Source: a virus. Taken from it: a DNA stretch of 29,975 nt. The position numbers and the translations under genes are program-made. The notes beneath the pieces are model-generated. The model did no database searches. It saw only the letters and a list, made by a program, of their open reading frames with translations, and was not told the DNA's origin. Below are positions 16,348-23,210 of this stretch, one piece after another (within the stretch, counting starts at the first letter, position 1; every line of letters begins with the position of its first letter). The DNA lies in the IMG/VR virus record IMGVR_UViG_3300025769_000563, positions 1-29,975 of that record. The stretch is one strand, 5' to 3'.

Positions 16348-16705
16348 CTATGTTAATGTTGATTTTAATAGGTTCATCTCCACTACTTAAATCTAACTCT
16401 TGTCTTTCTACATATCCTCTCCTTTTACCTTTTGTTTTTAAATAGAATATTGTTGATGGCGTATTCCCATCCCTTATCTGTTTGTGTAATTGACTTTCCA
16501 CAAAATCCAAAGTAATATTTTCTATATCCTTAACTTTCTTAGCAAAGTCCTGATCTTCCTCTATCCATTTATAAAAAGTTGAGCGACTAATTCCAACTAA
16601 CTTAACTGCAGTTGTAACCACTCCTAAGCTTTTTTCCAAAGCCTCTAATATAGCTTTTTTATTTACCTCTTTTTTAGTGTGTCCGATTTTGTCCGATTCT
16701 TTCAT
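16331..16705 (-). CDS. terS: Terminase small subunit
   Basis: A 124-aa protein with an N-terminal helix-turn-helix (residues about 14-60: ILEALEKSLGVVTTAVKLVGISRSTFYKWIEED), a helix for oligomer formation (FVESQLHKQIRDG), then TPSTIFYLKTKGKRRGYVER and an acidic C-terminal tail. This is the common layout of small terminase subunits of Bacteroidota and Firmicutes phages, which bind the packaging site and load the large subunit. The 17-base overlap with the ATPase gene supports the pairing. A packaging site probably lies in or near this gene, but none can be pointed out by sequence alone. Confidence 0.85.
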   Translation of the reverse strand: MKESDKIGHTKKEVNKKAILEALEKSLGVVTTAVKLVGISRSTFYKWIEEDQDFAKKVKDIENITLDFVESQLHKQIRDGNTPSTIFYLKTKGKRRGYVERQELDLSSGDEPIKININIDGTDY

Positions 16706-16706
16706 A

Positions 16707-17447
16707 TTACATTCCTTTTATTGGCACTTTAATTATAGGGTTGAAATCAAAACTTCTTTTGCTTGAATTATCTCTTTTGATTATATCTCTGCCCCATTTT
16801 TTTTGTAGATCAAAAAATTGTTTTTTCTCAACTTCTGTATTTCTCATTGTTGCACAACCTCCCTCTTGTTCTGCTTGTTTTACATTATAACTCGCATAAT
16901 TAACTCTTAAACATCCACCATATTTTTTTATATGTTGTAGAGTTAAATCATAATCCTCTTTTAATGGTAAGTTTAAATCATATCTAATATCTGATTCTTT
17001 TAGATGAGCAGAAAATGGTGAACCTATATATTGCAAAGTTCCAAAAGGACTATATTCTCTATAAGCTCCTTTGTCAGTTACACAGTTTAATCCCCAAAAC
17101 GTAAAACCAAAATCTTTGCATAATTGAGTATGTATTTCTGCAAATTCATATAACTCATCCTCTCCAAATAAACTCCATTCTTGTTTCTCCCATCTACCTA
17201 CGCCTTTGCAATCATCATCCATCAGTATTAAGCAATCAGCATCTTTCATTAAATTATCTAAAATCCAATTTCTAATTTTACTTACATTTCCCTGTGCACT
17301 ATCAGGGCATACCTCTATATCATTTCCATTCTCTAAATATTCTTCAGCTTCACTTTCTTTAACTACTAATTTAATAGATGGGTATAATTTTTGAGTTATA
17401 CTTTTTTCTGGTCTTTTATAACTAGGTGCATATATCTTAACTCTCAT
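16707..17447 (-). CDS. GT-A-like glycosyltransferase, possibly a DNA-modifying type
   Basis: A 246-aa protein starting MRVKIYAPSYKRPEKSITQKLY, the typical nucleotide-sugar side of GT-A enzymes. NVSKIRNWILDNL (54-66) is followed by LILMDDDCKG with the metal-binding acidic triad at 77-79, then IGSPFSAHLK and PLKEDYDLTLQHIKKYGG (about 161-178), which would carry the catalytic acid. The set 'sykRp', 'MDDD', 'KEDyd' is seen in phage glycosyltransferases of the TET-associated type, which put sugars on modified DNA bases. No base-hydroxylating or hydroxymethylating enzyme is seen here, so the acceptor is unknown. It overlaps the ParB-like gene by 11 bases and precedes the terminase genes. No signal peptide or membrane segment. 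Confidence 0.65.
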   Translation of the reverse strand: MRVKIYAPSYKRPEKSITQKLYPSIKLVVKESEAEEYLENGNDIEVCPDSAQGNVSKIRNWILDNLMKDADCLILMDDDCKGVGRWEKQEWSLFGEDELYEFAEIHTQLCKDFGFTFWGLNCVTDKGAYREYSPFGTLQYIGSPFSAHLKESDIRYDLNLPLKEDYDLTLQHIKKYGGCLRVNYASYNVKQAEQEGGCATMRNTEVEKKQFFDLQKKWGRDIIKRDNSSKRSFDFNPIIKVPIKGM

Positions 17448-18051
17448 CTTTAATCATTTTAATAGCATTAACTCCATCTATAACTCTGCCTATTCCCTGA
17501 CTCCATTTTTTACCGTTTGCTCTTTGAGCAACTTCTGTTTGCAATCCAAATAAAGTTTTCGCCTGTATCCAATCAATATCTTTATTAAATTTTAATACAA
17601 TATAATTGCTTTCCCTATCTAATTCAGTAGCAAAAGGGTTTTCTGTTTCACTATTATCAGGGCTTTTCATCTCCTCAATATCATCCTCATTTTGCCATAC
17701 GTCTAATCCCCACTCTGCAAGCTTAACGCTATCCCACTCATTTGCTAATACATCATAATCCCACTCTCCAAAACTAGCATTGTCTTTAACTATAAATTCT
17801 TTTTTCTGATCATCGCTTAATCCCTGAGCAATTTCTATCCATACCTCTTTTAATCCTGCATCTTGACAAGCTCTAAGCCGCATATTTCCTCCTAAAACCA
17901 TCATATCCTCATCTACCACTATAGGTCTTAATTCTAACATCTGTGGAAAATCTTTAATGCTTTGAACTAATTTTTTAAACTTATCATTTTTTATAATTCT
18001 GGGATTATCAGGATTCCCTCTAACTTTATTTATTTTAATTTTTTCTTTCAT
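17437..18051 (-). CDS. ParB/Srx-fold protein
   Basis: A 204-aa protein with an N-terminal ParB-like domain: NPDNPRII (13-20), KFKKLVQSIKDFPQ, LRPIVVDEDMMVLGGNMRLRACQDAG (41-66, with the conserved GGNMRLRA motif), then DDQKKEFIVKDN. The C-terminal part (about 130-204) has ESNYIVLKFN and an end KWSQGIGRVIDG without clear family. ParB-fold phage proteins may bind CTP or act as nucleases; no partition system partner (ParA) is present. It overlaps the glycosyltransferase gene by 11 bases and the zinc-ribbon gene by 4 (ATGA), so the group is co-translated. Such proteins are often found just before terminase genes in phages and may take part in packaging or DNA modification. Confidence 0.75.
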   Translation of the reverse strand: MKEKIKINKVRGNPDNPRIIKNDKFKKLVQSIKDFPQMLELRPIVVDEDMMVLGGNMRLRACQDAGLKEVWIEIAQGLSDDQKKEFIVKDNASFGEWDYDVLANEWDSVKLAEWGLDVWQNEDDIEEMKSPDNSETENPFATELDRESNYIVLKFNKDIDWIQAKTLFGLQTEVAQRANGKKWSQGIGRVIDGVNAIKMIKDES

Positions 18052-18275
18052 TTTGTATTATTATATTTAAAATTATTCCATAACTTATCATCATTCATAG
18101 CACTATCATTTCTCCTTATTTCAGGCATTCCCTCATATTCTTCAGATATTTCTTGTTGCATATACAGATCACAACAAAAAGCATCTTTACATACTAATCC
18201 CTCATTTTTTATATATGTAAATTTTACCTTATATATATCTTTTATATTACCACACTTATCACAAATAAATCTCAT
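18048..18275 (-). CDS. Small zinc-ribbon-like protein
   Basis: A 75-aa protein starting MRFICDKCGNIKDIYKVKF with a CxxC pair at residues 5-8, and a second cysteine group LVCKDAFCCDLYM (about 28-37). Four spaced cysteines fit a zinc-ribbon fold; the C-terminal 35 residues are acidic and polar. Its stop overlaps the ParB-like start in ATGA. Similar tiny zinc-ribbon proteins are common before ParB/terminase genes in flavobacterial phages. Role unknown; binding to DNA or RNA polymerase is a reasonable guess only. Confidence 0.6.
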   Translation of the reverse strand: MRFICDKCGNIKDIYKVKFTYIKNEGLVCKDAFCCDLYMQQEISEEYEGMPEIRRNDSAMNDDKLWNNFKYNNTK

Positions 18276-18293
18276 TTCTTTTTTCTTTTAAAC

Positions 18294-18395
18294 TTATAAA
18301 ATAAATATAAGCCAGCTGGCGTAAAAAAAAATATGCCATACAGTTATATGCGGTTCTCCACAAAAACCAAAAGCATGTTTAATTATCTCTAACAT
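18294..18395 (-). CDS. 33-aa membrane-type microprotein
   Basis: ATG at 18395-18393, stop TAA at 18296-18294. The product begins MLEIIKHAFGFCGEPH and ends in a hydrophobic stretch with YASWLIFIL, so it is a short amphipathic head followed by one membrane-spanning segment. It overlaps the DUF3310 gene by 17 bases and fills a 103-base gap that otherwise has no explanation. The FGFCGEPH start with a hydrophobic tail is a pattern I have seen in small unnamed ORFs of Bacteroidota phages. A second frame in the same place (18259-18339) is less protein-like. Function unknown. Confidence 0.6.
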   Translation of the reverse strand: MLEIIKHAFGFCGEPHITVWHIFFYASWLIFIL

Positions 18396-18687
18396 CTTTT
18401 AATTTTTCTATTTCAAATTCTATGTGAGCAATAGCTTTTTTAAAACAATCAAATGGCTCACTATGTTTGTTCATAGCTCTTAATAAATACGTTACTGCAT
18501 TTCCTATATTATAACTCAAATCAAAATTATCAACTACTTTTCTAGCTTCATAATTATTTTTCCCTCTATAATAATCAGGAACTCTATTGTCTTTCATTAA
18601 TTCCTCTTTACTTAATTTCATTTTAGGATTTATGTTAGGGTCTATATTCCTTTCTAAATCCCAATAATATTTGCTCTTATCTTTCAT
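18379..18687 (-). CDS. DUF3310 family protein
   Basis: A 102-aa protein with the DUF3310 core at about residues 37-92: PDYYRGKNNYEARKVVDNF, then LSYNIGNAVTYLLRAMNKH, and KKAIAHIEFEIEKL. This domain is found in T7 gp1.7 (a nucleotide kinase) and many small phage proteins, where its function is mostly unknown; here no separate kinase domain is present. It lies among tightly overlapping early genes, overlapping the 79-aa gene by 11 bases and the 33-aa gene by 17. The likely role is in nucleotide metabolism or host takeover, but this is inference. Confidence 0.75.
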   Translation of the reverse strand: MKDKSKYYWDLERNIDPNINPKMKLSKEELMKDNRVPDYYRGKNNYEARKVVDNFDLSYNIGNAVTYLLRAMNKHSEPFDCFKKAIAHIEFEIEKLKDVRDN

Positions 18688-18916
18688 AATATCTTTTTTC
18701 TCGTCTCAATGGAGTATATTTATTTCTCATATAAACATCTTCATATGCTTTGCTAGTAAACTTCATGCCTGTAATTAATTCCCATCCTATATCATGCTTT
18801 ATAATATCAGGAATTTTCATTTTCTTTTTATCTAAATCAGTATCATCATAATCTCCATAAATACTCTCATATTTAGGCAATTTTTTTCTACCTGCATTTC
18901 TAGGGTTTTTTTTCAT
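18677..18916 (-). CDS. Small basic hypothetical protein, 79 aa
   Basis: Starts MKKNPRNAGRKKLPKYESIYG with a GRKKLP tract like an AT-hook or nucleic-acid binding tail, then an acidic spot (DYDDTDLDKKKMKIP) and an IKHDIGWELITGMKFTSKAYEDVYM helix, and ends in a basic RREKRYYER. The composition suggests binding to nucleic acid. It is transcribed with NinG and DUF3310 genes and overlaps both neighbours by 11 or 17 bases. No family known to me. Start is the first ATG in frame. Confidence 0.55.
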   Translation of the reverse strand: MKKNPRNAGRKKLPKYESIYGDYDDTDLDKKKMKIPDIIKHDIGWELITGMKFTSKAYEDVYMRNKYTPLRREKRYYER

Positions 18917-19301
18917 TAGCTATTTTTTTTATTCCTTCTCTAACAGTATTTAAACATGAACTACAACTTGTGCCGATATTATATCCTGTATTATATATTA
19001 CATTATATAAGGTTATAGCTCTTTTTTTATATTCATGATTTAAGGCAGTTCCTGTTTTTATGCCTTCCCAAATTTCTTTTGCTTCATCTATTAAATATAA
19101 AGGCAAATCCGTTTTAGCTTGAGTTTGCCCTGTTTTTTTCCATATTCCGATAGGACACTCCATAACACTAATGCTAGCCTTTATTCTCATAAAACATCCG
19201 CATTTTTTACAACTTCCTGTAGGTTTGAAATAAAATTGACATTCTCTGCAATAATCTAACCTCTCTCTTTTAATTTCTTTACTTACAAAAAAACTACTCA
19301 T
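18900..19301 (-). CDS. Cysteine-rich zinc-binding protein
   Basis: A 133-aa protein. The N-terminal 55 residues hold CRECQFYFKPTGSCKKCGC with CxxC pairs near residues 18-21 and 32-37, then ISVMECPIGIW, a zinc-ribbon typical of small phage proteins. A long helical C-terminal part follows, with CSSC near residue 116-119 (GTSCSSCLNTVREGIKKI). It overlaps NinG by eight bases and the 79-aa gene by 17. The C-terminal CxxC resembles that of small unnamed proteins near phage packaging genes. Role unknown; two metal sites are likely. Confidence 0.6.
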   Translation of the reverse strand: MSSFFVSKEIKRERLDYCRECQFYFKPTGSCKKCGCFMRIKASISVMECPIGIWKKTGQTQAKTDLPLYLIDEAKEIWEGIKTGTALNHEYKKRAITLYNVIYNTGYNIGTSCSSCLNTVREGIKKIANEKKP

Positions 19302-19698
19302 CTAACAATTCATTAACTTTATTTTTATAATATTCTATTTTCTCCTCATAATCACACCTCATATATTTAACAGTAGTTCTAGCTAATTTATAAAGTTGAT
19401 CTGACTTTCCATCTCCTATTCTCAAATCTAATAATTTTCCAAAGGTATACTGTTCGCCACTATTGAAGATATTGCAGCGTTTGCATTGAGGTTTTACATT
19501 ATCCTCATTCCATCTTGTAGCTAAATATTTTCTACTTTGAAAATGCCCTGCATCCATTTGTTTCCATGGTTTAACAGATTCACAAGTGTAGCATTGCACA
19601 TATCCGTTTTCATCTCTATCTTTTAATCTTATATATCTACTAAAAACAGTATCTAAACTTTTTTTTAATGCTGGTAATTTTCTAACTTTCTTTTTCAT
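19294..19698 (-). CDS. ninG: NinG (Rap-like) recombination protein
   Basis: A 134-aa protein of the lambda NinG family. N-terminal LKKSLDTVFSRYIRLKD, then CYTCE (Cys36, Cys39), DAGHFQSRKYLATRWNEDNVKPQCKRCN (His52, Cys72, Cys75), and a helical C-terminus. The two CxxC pairs and the GHF..R........N..PQC..CN motif are the HNH-like metal site of the family. In lambda NinG (Rap) resolves or targets branched recombination intermediates, and lies among nin genes ahead of the late regulator. Here it follows a sigma-like gene. The protein is shorter than lambda NinG (about 200 aa) but has the full core. Confidence 0.9.
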   Translation of the reverse strand: MKKKVRKLPALKKSLDTVFSRYIRLKDRDENGYVQCYTCESVKPWKQMDAGHFQSRKYLATRWNEDNVKPQCKRCNIFNSGEQYTFGKLLDLRIGDGKSDQLYKLARTTVKYMRCDYEEKIEYYKNKVNELLDE

Positions 19699-20251
19699 CT
19701 TGAAAATTATTAATTAATTTTTTTCTAACATTATCAATTGTAGTAAATAAACTATTTCTACTTATTCCTGTTTTTTTTGCTAGCGTATCTAATGTTTCTT
19801 TATTATTAACATTATAATATAATTTATATATTTCTTTGTCATACCAATACATCTCATCTAAAGCCTTATCTATTTTTTCAAAATATTCCCAAGTATCATT
19901 CTGATTATCTAATAAATTTCTTTTATATAAATAACTATCAGAATTTATATATTCATCTTCCTTTCCTAATTTTTCTATTTGTCTATGTTTTTTATACGTG
20001 TAATAATACTCACTTCTAGGGCTATTAAAACTTCTCCGCAAAGCAACTGCTCCATATTTCATCAATCCTTTTTTTCCATCATTATCATATATTTTTTGTA
20101 ACGTAGTTGGATTCATTTTTAAAAAATATAACATAAGTAATTGCACCGCATCTTCGCTTTCATATTTATTATTTGTATATTGACTAGATATTCCCATAAA
20201 AACATCTCGCATATCTCCAATTATTATATATATTTTTTTTATATCAGTCAT
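19682..20251 (-). CDS. Sigma-factor-like transcription protein
   Basis: A 189-aa, mostly helical protein. The middle part (SEDAVQLLMLYFLKM at about 30-45) resembles a region-2 helix, and the C-terminal part (EMYWYDKEIYKLYYN, then LDTLAKKTGISRNSLFTTIDNVRKKLI, about 138-180) looks like region 4 with a helix-turn-helix. The pattern 'E..l...kk.gIsr..l......r.kL' is usual in phage-encoded sigma-like proteins of Bacteroidota. It lies between a gene with an internal terminator and NinG, upstream of all late genes, so a role in switching to late transcription is a fair inference. An HTH protein unrelated to sigma is the alternative. Confidence 0.65.
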   Translation of the reverse strand: MTDIKKIYIIIGDMRDVFMGISSQYTNNKYESEDAVQLLMLYFLKMNPTTLQKIYDNDGKKGLMKYGAVALRRSFNSPRSEYYYTYKKHRQIEKLGKEDEYINSDSYLYKRNLLDNQNDTWEYFEKIDKALDEMYWYDKEIYKLYYNVNNKETLDTLAKKTGISRNSLFTTIDNVRKKLINNFQDEKES

Positions 20252-20597
20252 TTACAGGTTGTATATCTTGTAATTCAGTAATAATTCTTAACGCAAATTC
20301 ATATAATAAAGTTCTATGTATCTTTATAACGTGCATATTATCTTTATTTTCTAATCCACAAAAAAACCCGCTAACTGCATTGCAAACATTAACGGGTATA
20401 ATTAAAAGGAAATCATGAAAATTTCCTGATGTTTCAGTAATATGATAAGAATTATGTTGTAATATTATTCTATTGGTTATATCTACAAAATCATTATATT
20501 TTGAGCTCTCAACTAAATCTTTAATACTATTTAAAACAGTATCTAAATATGTCTCTATTATAGATTCATGCCTAGCTGAAATATAGATAGGTTTCAT
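20244..20597 (-). CDS. Hypothetical protein, 117 aa
   Basis: The ATG at 20597 (MKPIYISARHES) is chosen over a TTG codon three codons upstream. The protein is mainly helical with one stretch of strands (HDFLLIIPVNVCNAVSGFFCG). No family is known to me. It overlaps the sigma-like gene by eight bases. Its coding strand contains a near-perfect intrinsic terminator at 20360-20396, which would cut transcription of this operon inside the gene. Cysteines are few and no membrane segment is convincing. Confidence 0.6.
   Translation of the reverse strand: MKPIYISARHESIIETYLDTVLNSIKDLVESSKYNDFVDITNRIILQHNSYHITETSGNFHDFLLIIPVNVCNAVSGFFCGLENKDNMHVIKIHRTLLYEFALRIITELQDIQPVND
20360..20396 (-). terminator. 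Intrinsic terminator inside the 20244-20597 gene
   Basis: On the transcribed strand the arms CCCGTTAA (20396-20389) and TTAGCGGG (20374-20367) pair over 8 bp with one G-T pair, around a 14-base loop that can itself form a short TGC/GCA stem, and are followed directly by seven T residues (20366-20360). This is a typical rho-independent terminator and it lies within a coding region, pointing in the direction of transcription. It may act as a timing barrier or an antitermination point before the sigma-like, NinG and terminase genes. Confidence 0.7.
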
Positions 20598-20673
20598 GAA
20601 GCACAAGTTTATAAATAAACATGCTCAAAAAATACAAATAGAAATTAATTTATTAACAATTAAATCTTAATAA

Positions 20674-20973
20674 TTACAAATTATAGATATTTCCTGCATA
20701 TTTTGGAAATGAATCTGCATCTATCATTCCTCTACTTTTAACTCTTAATCCTTTGACTAAATCTCCTCTTTTAATATTCTTAATTAATTTAGCCCATTTT
20801 TGATAATTTCTGTATGAAACATCTATGCATGTTCTATATGATCTCATTCCGTCATTAAAAAATAAATAATACATATCTCCATTTCTTCCATTTACTTTTT
20901 TTTGATTTTTATATATAAAACTTCCCTCAGGTAAATTTTGAACTTTATTATATATTTCTTTCATTTTTCCCAT
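20674..20973 (-). CDS. Small basic protein, 99 aa, unknown function
   Basis: Starts MGKMKEIYNKVQNLPEGSFI. The middle part (RNGDMYYLFFNDGMRSYRTCIDVSYRNYQKWAKLI) and the part GDLVKGLRVKSRGMIDADSF have the alternating strands of an OB-like fold, sometimes used for nucleic-acid binding; the family is not recognised. It is basic. The start overlaps the membrane protein gene by 26 bases; an alternative ATG (MKEIY) three codons on would shorten that to 17 bases. Preceded by DNA-binding and replication genes. Confidence 0.55.
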   Translation of the reverse strand: MGKMKEIYNKVQNLPEGSFIYKNQKKVNGRNGDMYYLFFNDGMRSYRTCIDVSYRNYQKWAKLIKNIKRGDLVKGLRVKSRGMIDADSFPKYAGNIYNL

Positions 20974-21211
20974 CTTTTATAGCTTTTTTAAGTTTATCAT
21001 TAATTTCTTTTGCTCTTTTTTTGATCTCATCATTTTCAAAACTATCAACATCTAATATTTCTAATTCTTTTTTCTTATCTATTTTTTTTATATTTTTCAT
21101 TAATTTTTTATTATTCATTCGACCTAATATCCACTCCTCAATTTGCATAGCAACATAAAAACCTATTGCAATTCCGAGCCATATTAATATTATCATTATT
21201 ATTATATTCAT
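20948..21211 (-). CDS. Small membrane protein with cytoplasmic coiled coil
   Basis: An 87-aa protein with one hydrophobic segment at residues about 3-22 (IIIMIILIWLGIAIGFYVAM), then EEWILGRMNNKKLMKNIKK and a Lys/Glu-rich helix to the end. With the segment at the N-terminus and a long basic C-terminal part it should be anchored with its tail in the cytoplasm. It could be a host-interaction or superinfection protein; the sequence does not decide. ATGA overlap with the 21208-21588 gene. Confidence 0.6.
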   Translation of the reverse strand: MNIIIMIILIWLGIAIGFYVAMQIEEWILGRMNNKKLMKNIKKIDKKKELEILDVDSFENDEIKKRAKEINDKLKKAIKDGKNERNI

Positions 21212-21588
21212 ATTTTTAATTGTTTAAAATTACTAATTGCTTTTAATCCTGTATTATTTCTTGACCTATAACGCAATCTTTTATCCTGTCTTTCTGGTTC
21301 TTTACTAGCCTCATCCCATATGAGCTGCCTATGAGCTTTAATCCACTTATAAAACGTCTTAACAGATAAAACAAAATCATCTGTATTTCTCACTCCTTGT
21401 CTAAACGCATATTGTATATCTGTAAAGGTTAATTTCTCAAAATCTAATTTTAAATCATTAGCTAAACTAACACTCATTGTCAAAAACCATTTTTCATCTT
21501 TACTTTGATTTAATTCTACAACTGTTCTAAATAATAAATCATTACATAATAAAATTAAATCTTTCTCTTTAATATCTTTTATTATCAT
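21208..21588 (-). CDS. Hypothetical replication-region protein, 126 aa
   Basis: A 126-aa, mostly helical protein: KDIKEKDLILLCNDLL, then KWFLTMSVSLANDL, TFTDIQYAFRQGVRNTD and a VKTFYKWIKAHRQLIWDEA helix, ending in a basic RLRYRSRNNTG tail. The FYKWIKAHRQLIW stretch occurs in small replication-module proteins of flavobacterial phages; I do not know its function. It overlaps the methyltransferase gene by 20 bases. A helicase-loader or replisome partner role is possible by position only. No HTH or metal site seen. Confidence 0.55.
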   Translation of the reverse strand: MIIKDIKEKDLILLCNDLLFRTVVELNQSKDEKWFLTMSVSLANDLKLDFEKLTFTDIQYAFRQGVRNTDDFVLSVKTFYKWIKAHRQLIWDEASKEPERQDKRLRYRSRNNTGLKAISNFKQLKI

Positions 21589-22006
21589 TTAATTCTTTTT
21601 TTAAAATTACTAAAATGCTTGGCCTCATAGCACTATTTTTTGATTGTCCATTTATATCAACAAATTTTAATCTTCCTTTTATAAATCGAATCTCTCCATA
21701 TCCGTAGCAATAATCATGAAACCATTTAGTGTCAGTATTAGCAAAAGTTAGAAAAACACAAAGCTCTGCATTTCCATTTTTAATTTCCTCATGAGCTTTA
21801 ATTAAAAAGCCTTTCACATTGCTATATGGTGGATTAACAAAATTTCTCTTTCCCCATTTTACTTCTAATCCATTAAAATCAGAATTAAGAGGACACGGAT
21901 CAAAATCAAAACTAAACTCTTTATTTAAATCATCATATAATTTTTTTGGAGTTGCCCAATTATCTGTTTTTTTACTAGAAAATAATTTTATTTGTTGTTC
22001 ATTCAT
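21569..22006 (-). CDS. Phage N6-adenine DNA methyltransferase (Dam-type)
   Basis: A 145-aa protein of the phage N-6-adenine methyltransferase family. WATP (17-20), FDFDPCPL (33-40) and the catalytic NPPY in FVNPPYSNVKGF (56-67), then FLTFANTDTKWFHDYC, IRFIKGRLKFVD and RPSILVILK match the family order. It would methylate adenine in a short DNA motif, shielding phage DNA from host restriction or marking replication. It overlaps the replication initiator by four bases (ATGA), so is made with it. Short (about 145 aa against about 160-180) but complete in motifs. Confidence 0.85.
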   Translation of the reverse strand: MNEQQIKLFSSKKTDNWATPKKLYDDLNKEFSFDFDPCPLNSDFNGLEVKWGKRNFVNPPYSNVKGFLIKAHEEIKNGNAELCVFLTFANTDTKWFHDYCYGYGEIRFIKGRLKFVDINGQSKNSAMRPSILVILKKELNDNKRY

Positions 22007-22662
22007 ATATTATTAAGCATTGATTTTACATTATTATAAACATCTACTTGCGAATCTAATTTAGATTTATTACTCCATTTTTTTTCATTTTTAGCCCATC
22101 TACTAAGCCTTCTGCTAACATCAAAAGTTTTTTGCATTTCATATTTCATCTTATTTCCTGATCTATTACATTCAGTCCAATAATTAATAAAATCATTGCA
22201 CATCTCAGTTGTATAATTAGATGAATAAACAATCTCCTCAAACTCCTTTCTTCTAATAGATATATTTTTTATTATTTTTATTTGTTTATTCTTATTAGTA
22301 TCTATTTTTTTAACATCTTCTTTTTTATTTTTTTTAATACTAGATTTTAAAAAATTTAGAATCTTGGTATCAATTATTTTAAAATGTAAACTAGCAGGAA
22401 TGCCTTTTAACTTTGTTTTTATAAATCCTTTACTTTCTAAATTCTTTATAGCTATTGACTGCTGATGCCTACTTAACGTTGTATCTTTCTCTATATTTAT
22501 TGCAGTATTAAAAAACCATCCATCATCTAACATATTATTTTCTATAAAATATTGCTCTTTGCTTATAAGGTCGGCAAGTAGGATTGCCTCTTTTAGTCCT
22601 ACCTGCCTTGCTAACTTTTTATTAACTATTAAATATGCACTACTACTTAACAAATTTTTCAT
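22003..22662 (-). CDS. Replication initiator with N-terminal winged helix
   Basis: A 219-aa protein. The N-terminal part (AYLIVNKKLARQVGLKEAILLADLIS, then DDGWFFNTAINIEKDTTLSRHQQSIAIKNLESKGFI) is the winged helix of phage replication initiators/replisome organisers of Bacteroidota. The middle is a lysine-rich linker (about 108-135), and the C-terminal part (FINYWTECNRSGNKMKYEMQKTFDVSRRLSRWAKN) resembles the helicase-loading end of DnaD-like proteins. It should bind the phage origin and recruit host helicase; no helicase is encoded here. ATGA overlaps on both sides. AT-rich coding sequence of this gene is a possible origin. Confidence 0.75.
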   Translation of the reverse strand: MKNLLSSSAYLIVNKKLARQVGLKEAILLADLISKEQYFIENNMLDDGWFFNTAINIEKDTTLSRHQQSIAIKNLESKGFIKTKLKGIPASLHFKIIDTKILNFLKSSIKKNKKEDVKKIDTNKNKQIKIIKNISIRRKEFEEIVYSSNYTTEMCNDFINYWTECNRSGNKMKYEMQKTFDVSRRLSRWAKNEKKWSNKSKLDSQVDVYNNVKSMLNNI

Positions 22663-23210
22663 GTAGATATATATATTCTTATATTATAATTATCTAAAAC
22701 CTCATTACACTTATCATAAACATCTGAAAATTCAGTATAATTACAATTTACACTAGTTTTAAAATCATCTGTTATAATATTTATAGCAATATGAAAATCA
22801 TCTAAATTTTCTTTACCTACATTCTCAATCCCATTATCTTTTAAAAATCTTATTAATTCACTTTTTGATTTAAAATCTTTCTTATTTTCTTTGATTTTAC
22901 TATATATATTAAATATCTCATTATAGTAATTTCTATATTTAGGGTATGTAGCATAGTCTGATTTATGTTTATTTTCATAATGATATATGCTTGTTCTATC
23001 TTTATGTAAAACGTCTGCTATAACTTTATAATGAATCTTTAAATCTTTTCGAGCTATAACTGCAACAATAGTTCTAGGCACAGTATATTTTTCTGCCTTA
23101 GAACCTAAGTCTTTATTATATAAATCTCCCTCATTAAGTCCGCAAACTTTAGTTGCAATATCACACAAAGCCAAAACATCTCTCTCATCATTAATATTTT
23201 TAACTATCAT
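22659..23210 (-). CDS. DnaA domain-IV-like DNA-binding protein
   Basis: A 183-aa protein with a segment resembling the C-terminal DNA-binding domain of DnaA (about residues 44-82): VPRTIVAVIARKDLKIHYKVIADVLHKDRTSIYHYENKH, which in motif form gives 'R.i...ia......y..I...l..d.tsi.H'. No AAA+ domain is present. DnaA domain IV recognises DnaA boxes, so this protein may bind the phage origin or compete for host boxes. The C-terminal half is helical and acidic with no known domain. It overlaps the SSB-like gene by 11 bases and the initiator by four. Confidence 0.7.
   Translation of the reverse strand: MIVKNINDERDVLALCDIATKVCGLNEGDLYNKDLGSKAEKYTVPRTIVAVIARKDLKIHYKVIADVLHKDRTSIYHYENKHKSDYATYPKYRNYYNEIFNIYSKIKENKKDFKSKSELIRFLKDNGIENVGKENLDDFHIAINIITDDFKTSVNCNYTEFSDVYDKCNEVLDNYNIRIYIST

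Noticed and set aside
18311-18320. 10-bp perfect palindrome GCCAGCTGGC
   Set aside because: It falls in the codons of the 33-aa gene and is not followed by a T-run on the coding strand; a restriction-like or binding site cannot be supported by one copy.
18259-18339. 26-aa frame (starts MAYFFLRQLAY) in the gap before the zinc-ribbon gene
   Set aside because: Overlaps both the 33-aa frame and the zinc-ribbon gene; the 33-aa frame is more protein-like and reaches upstream with proper coupling.
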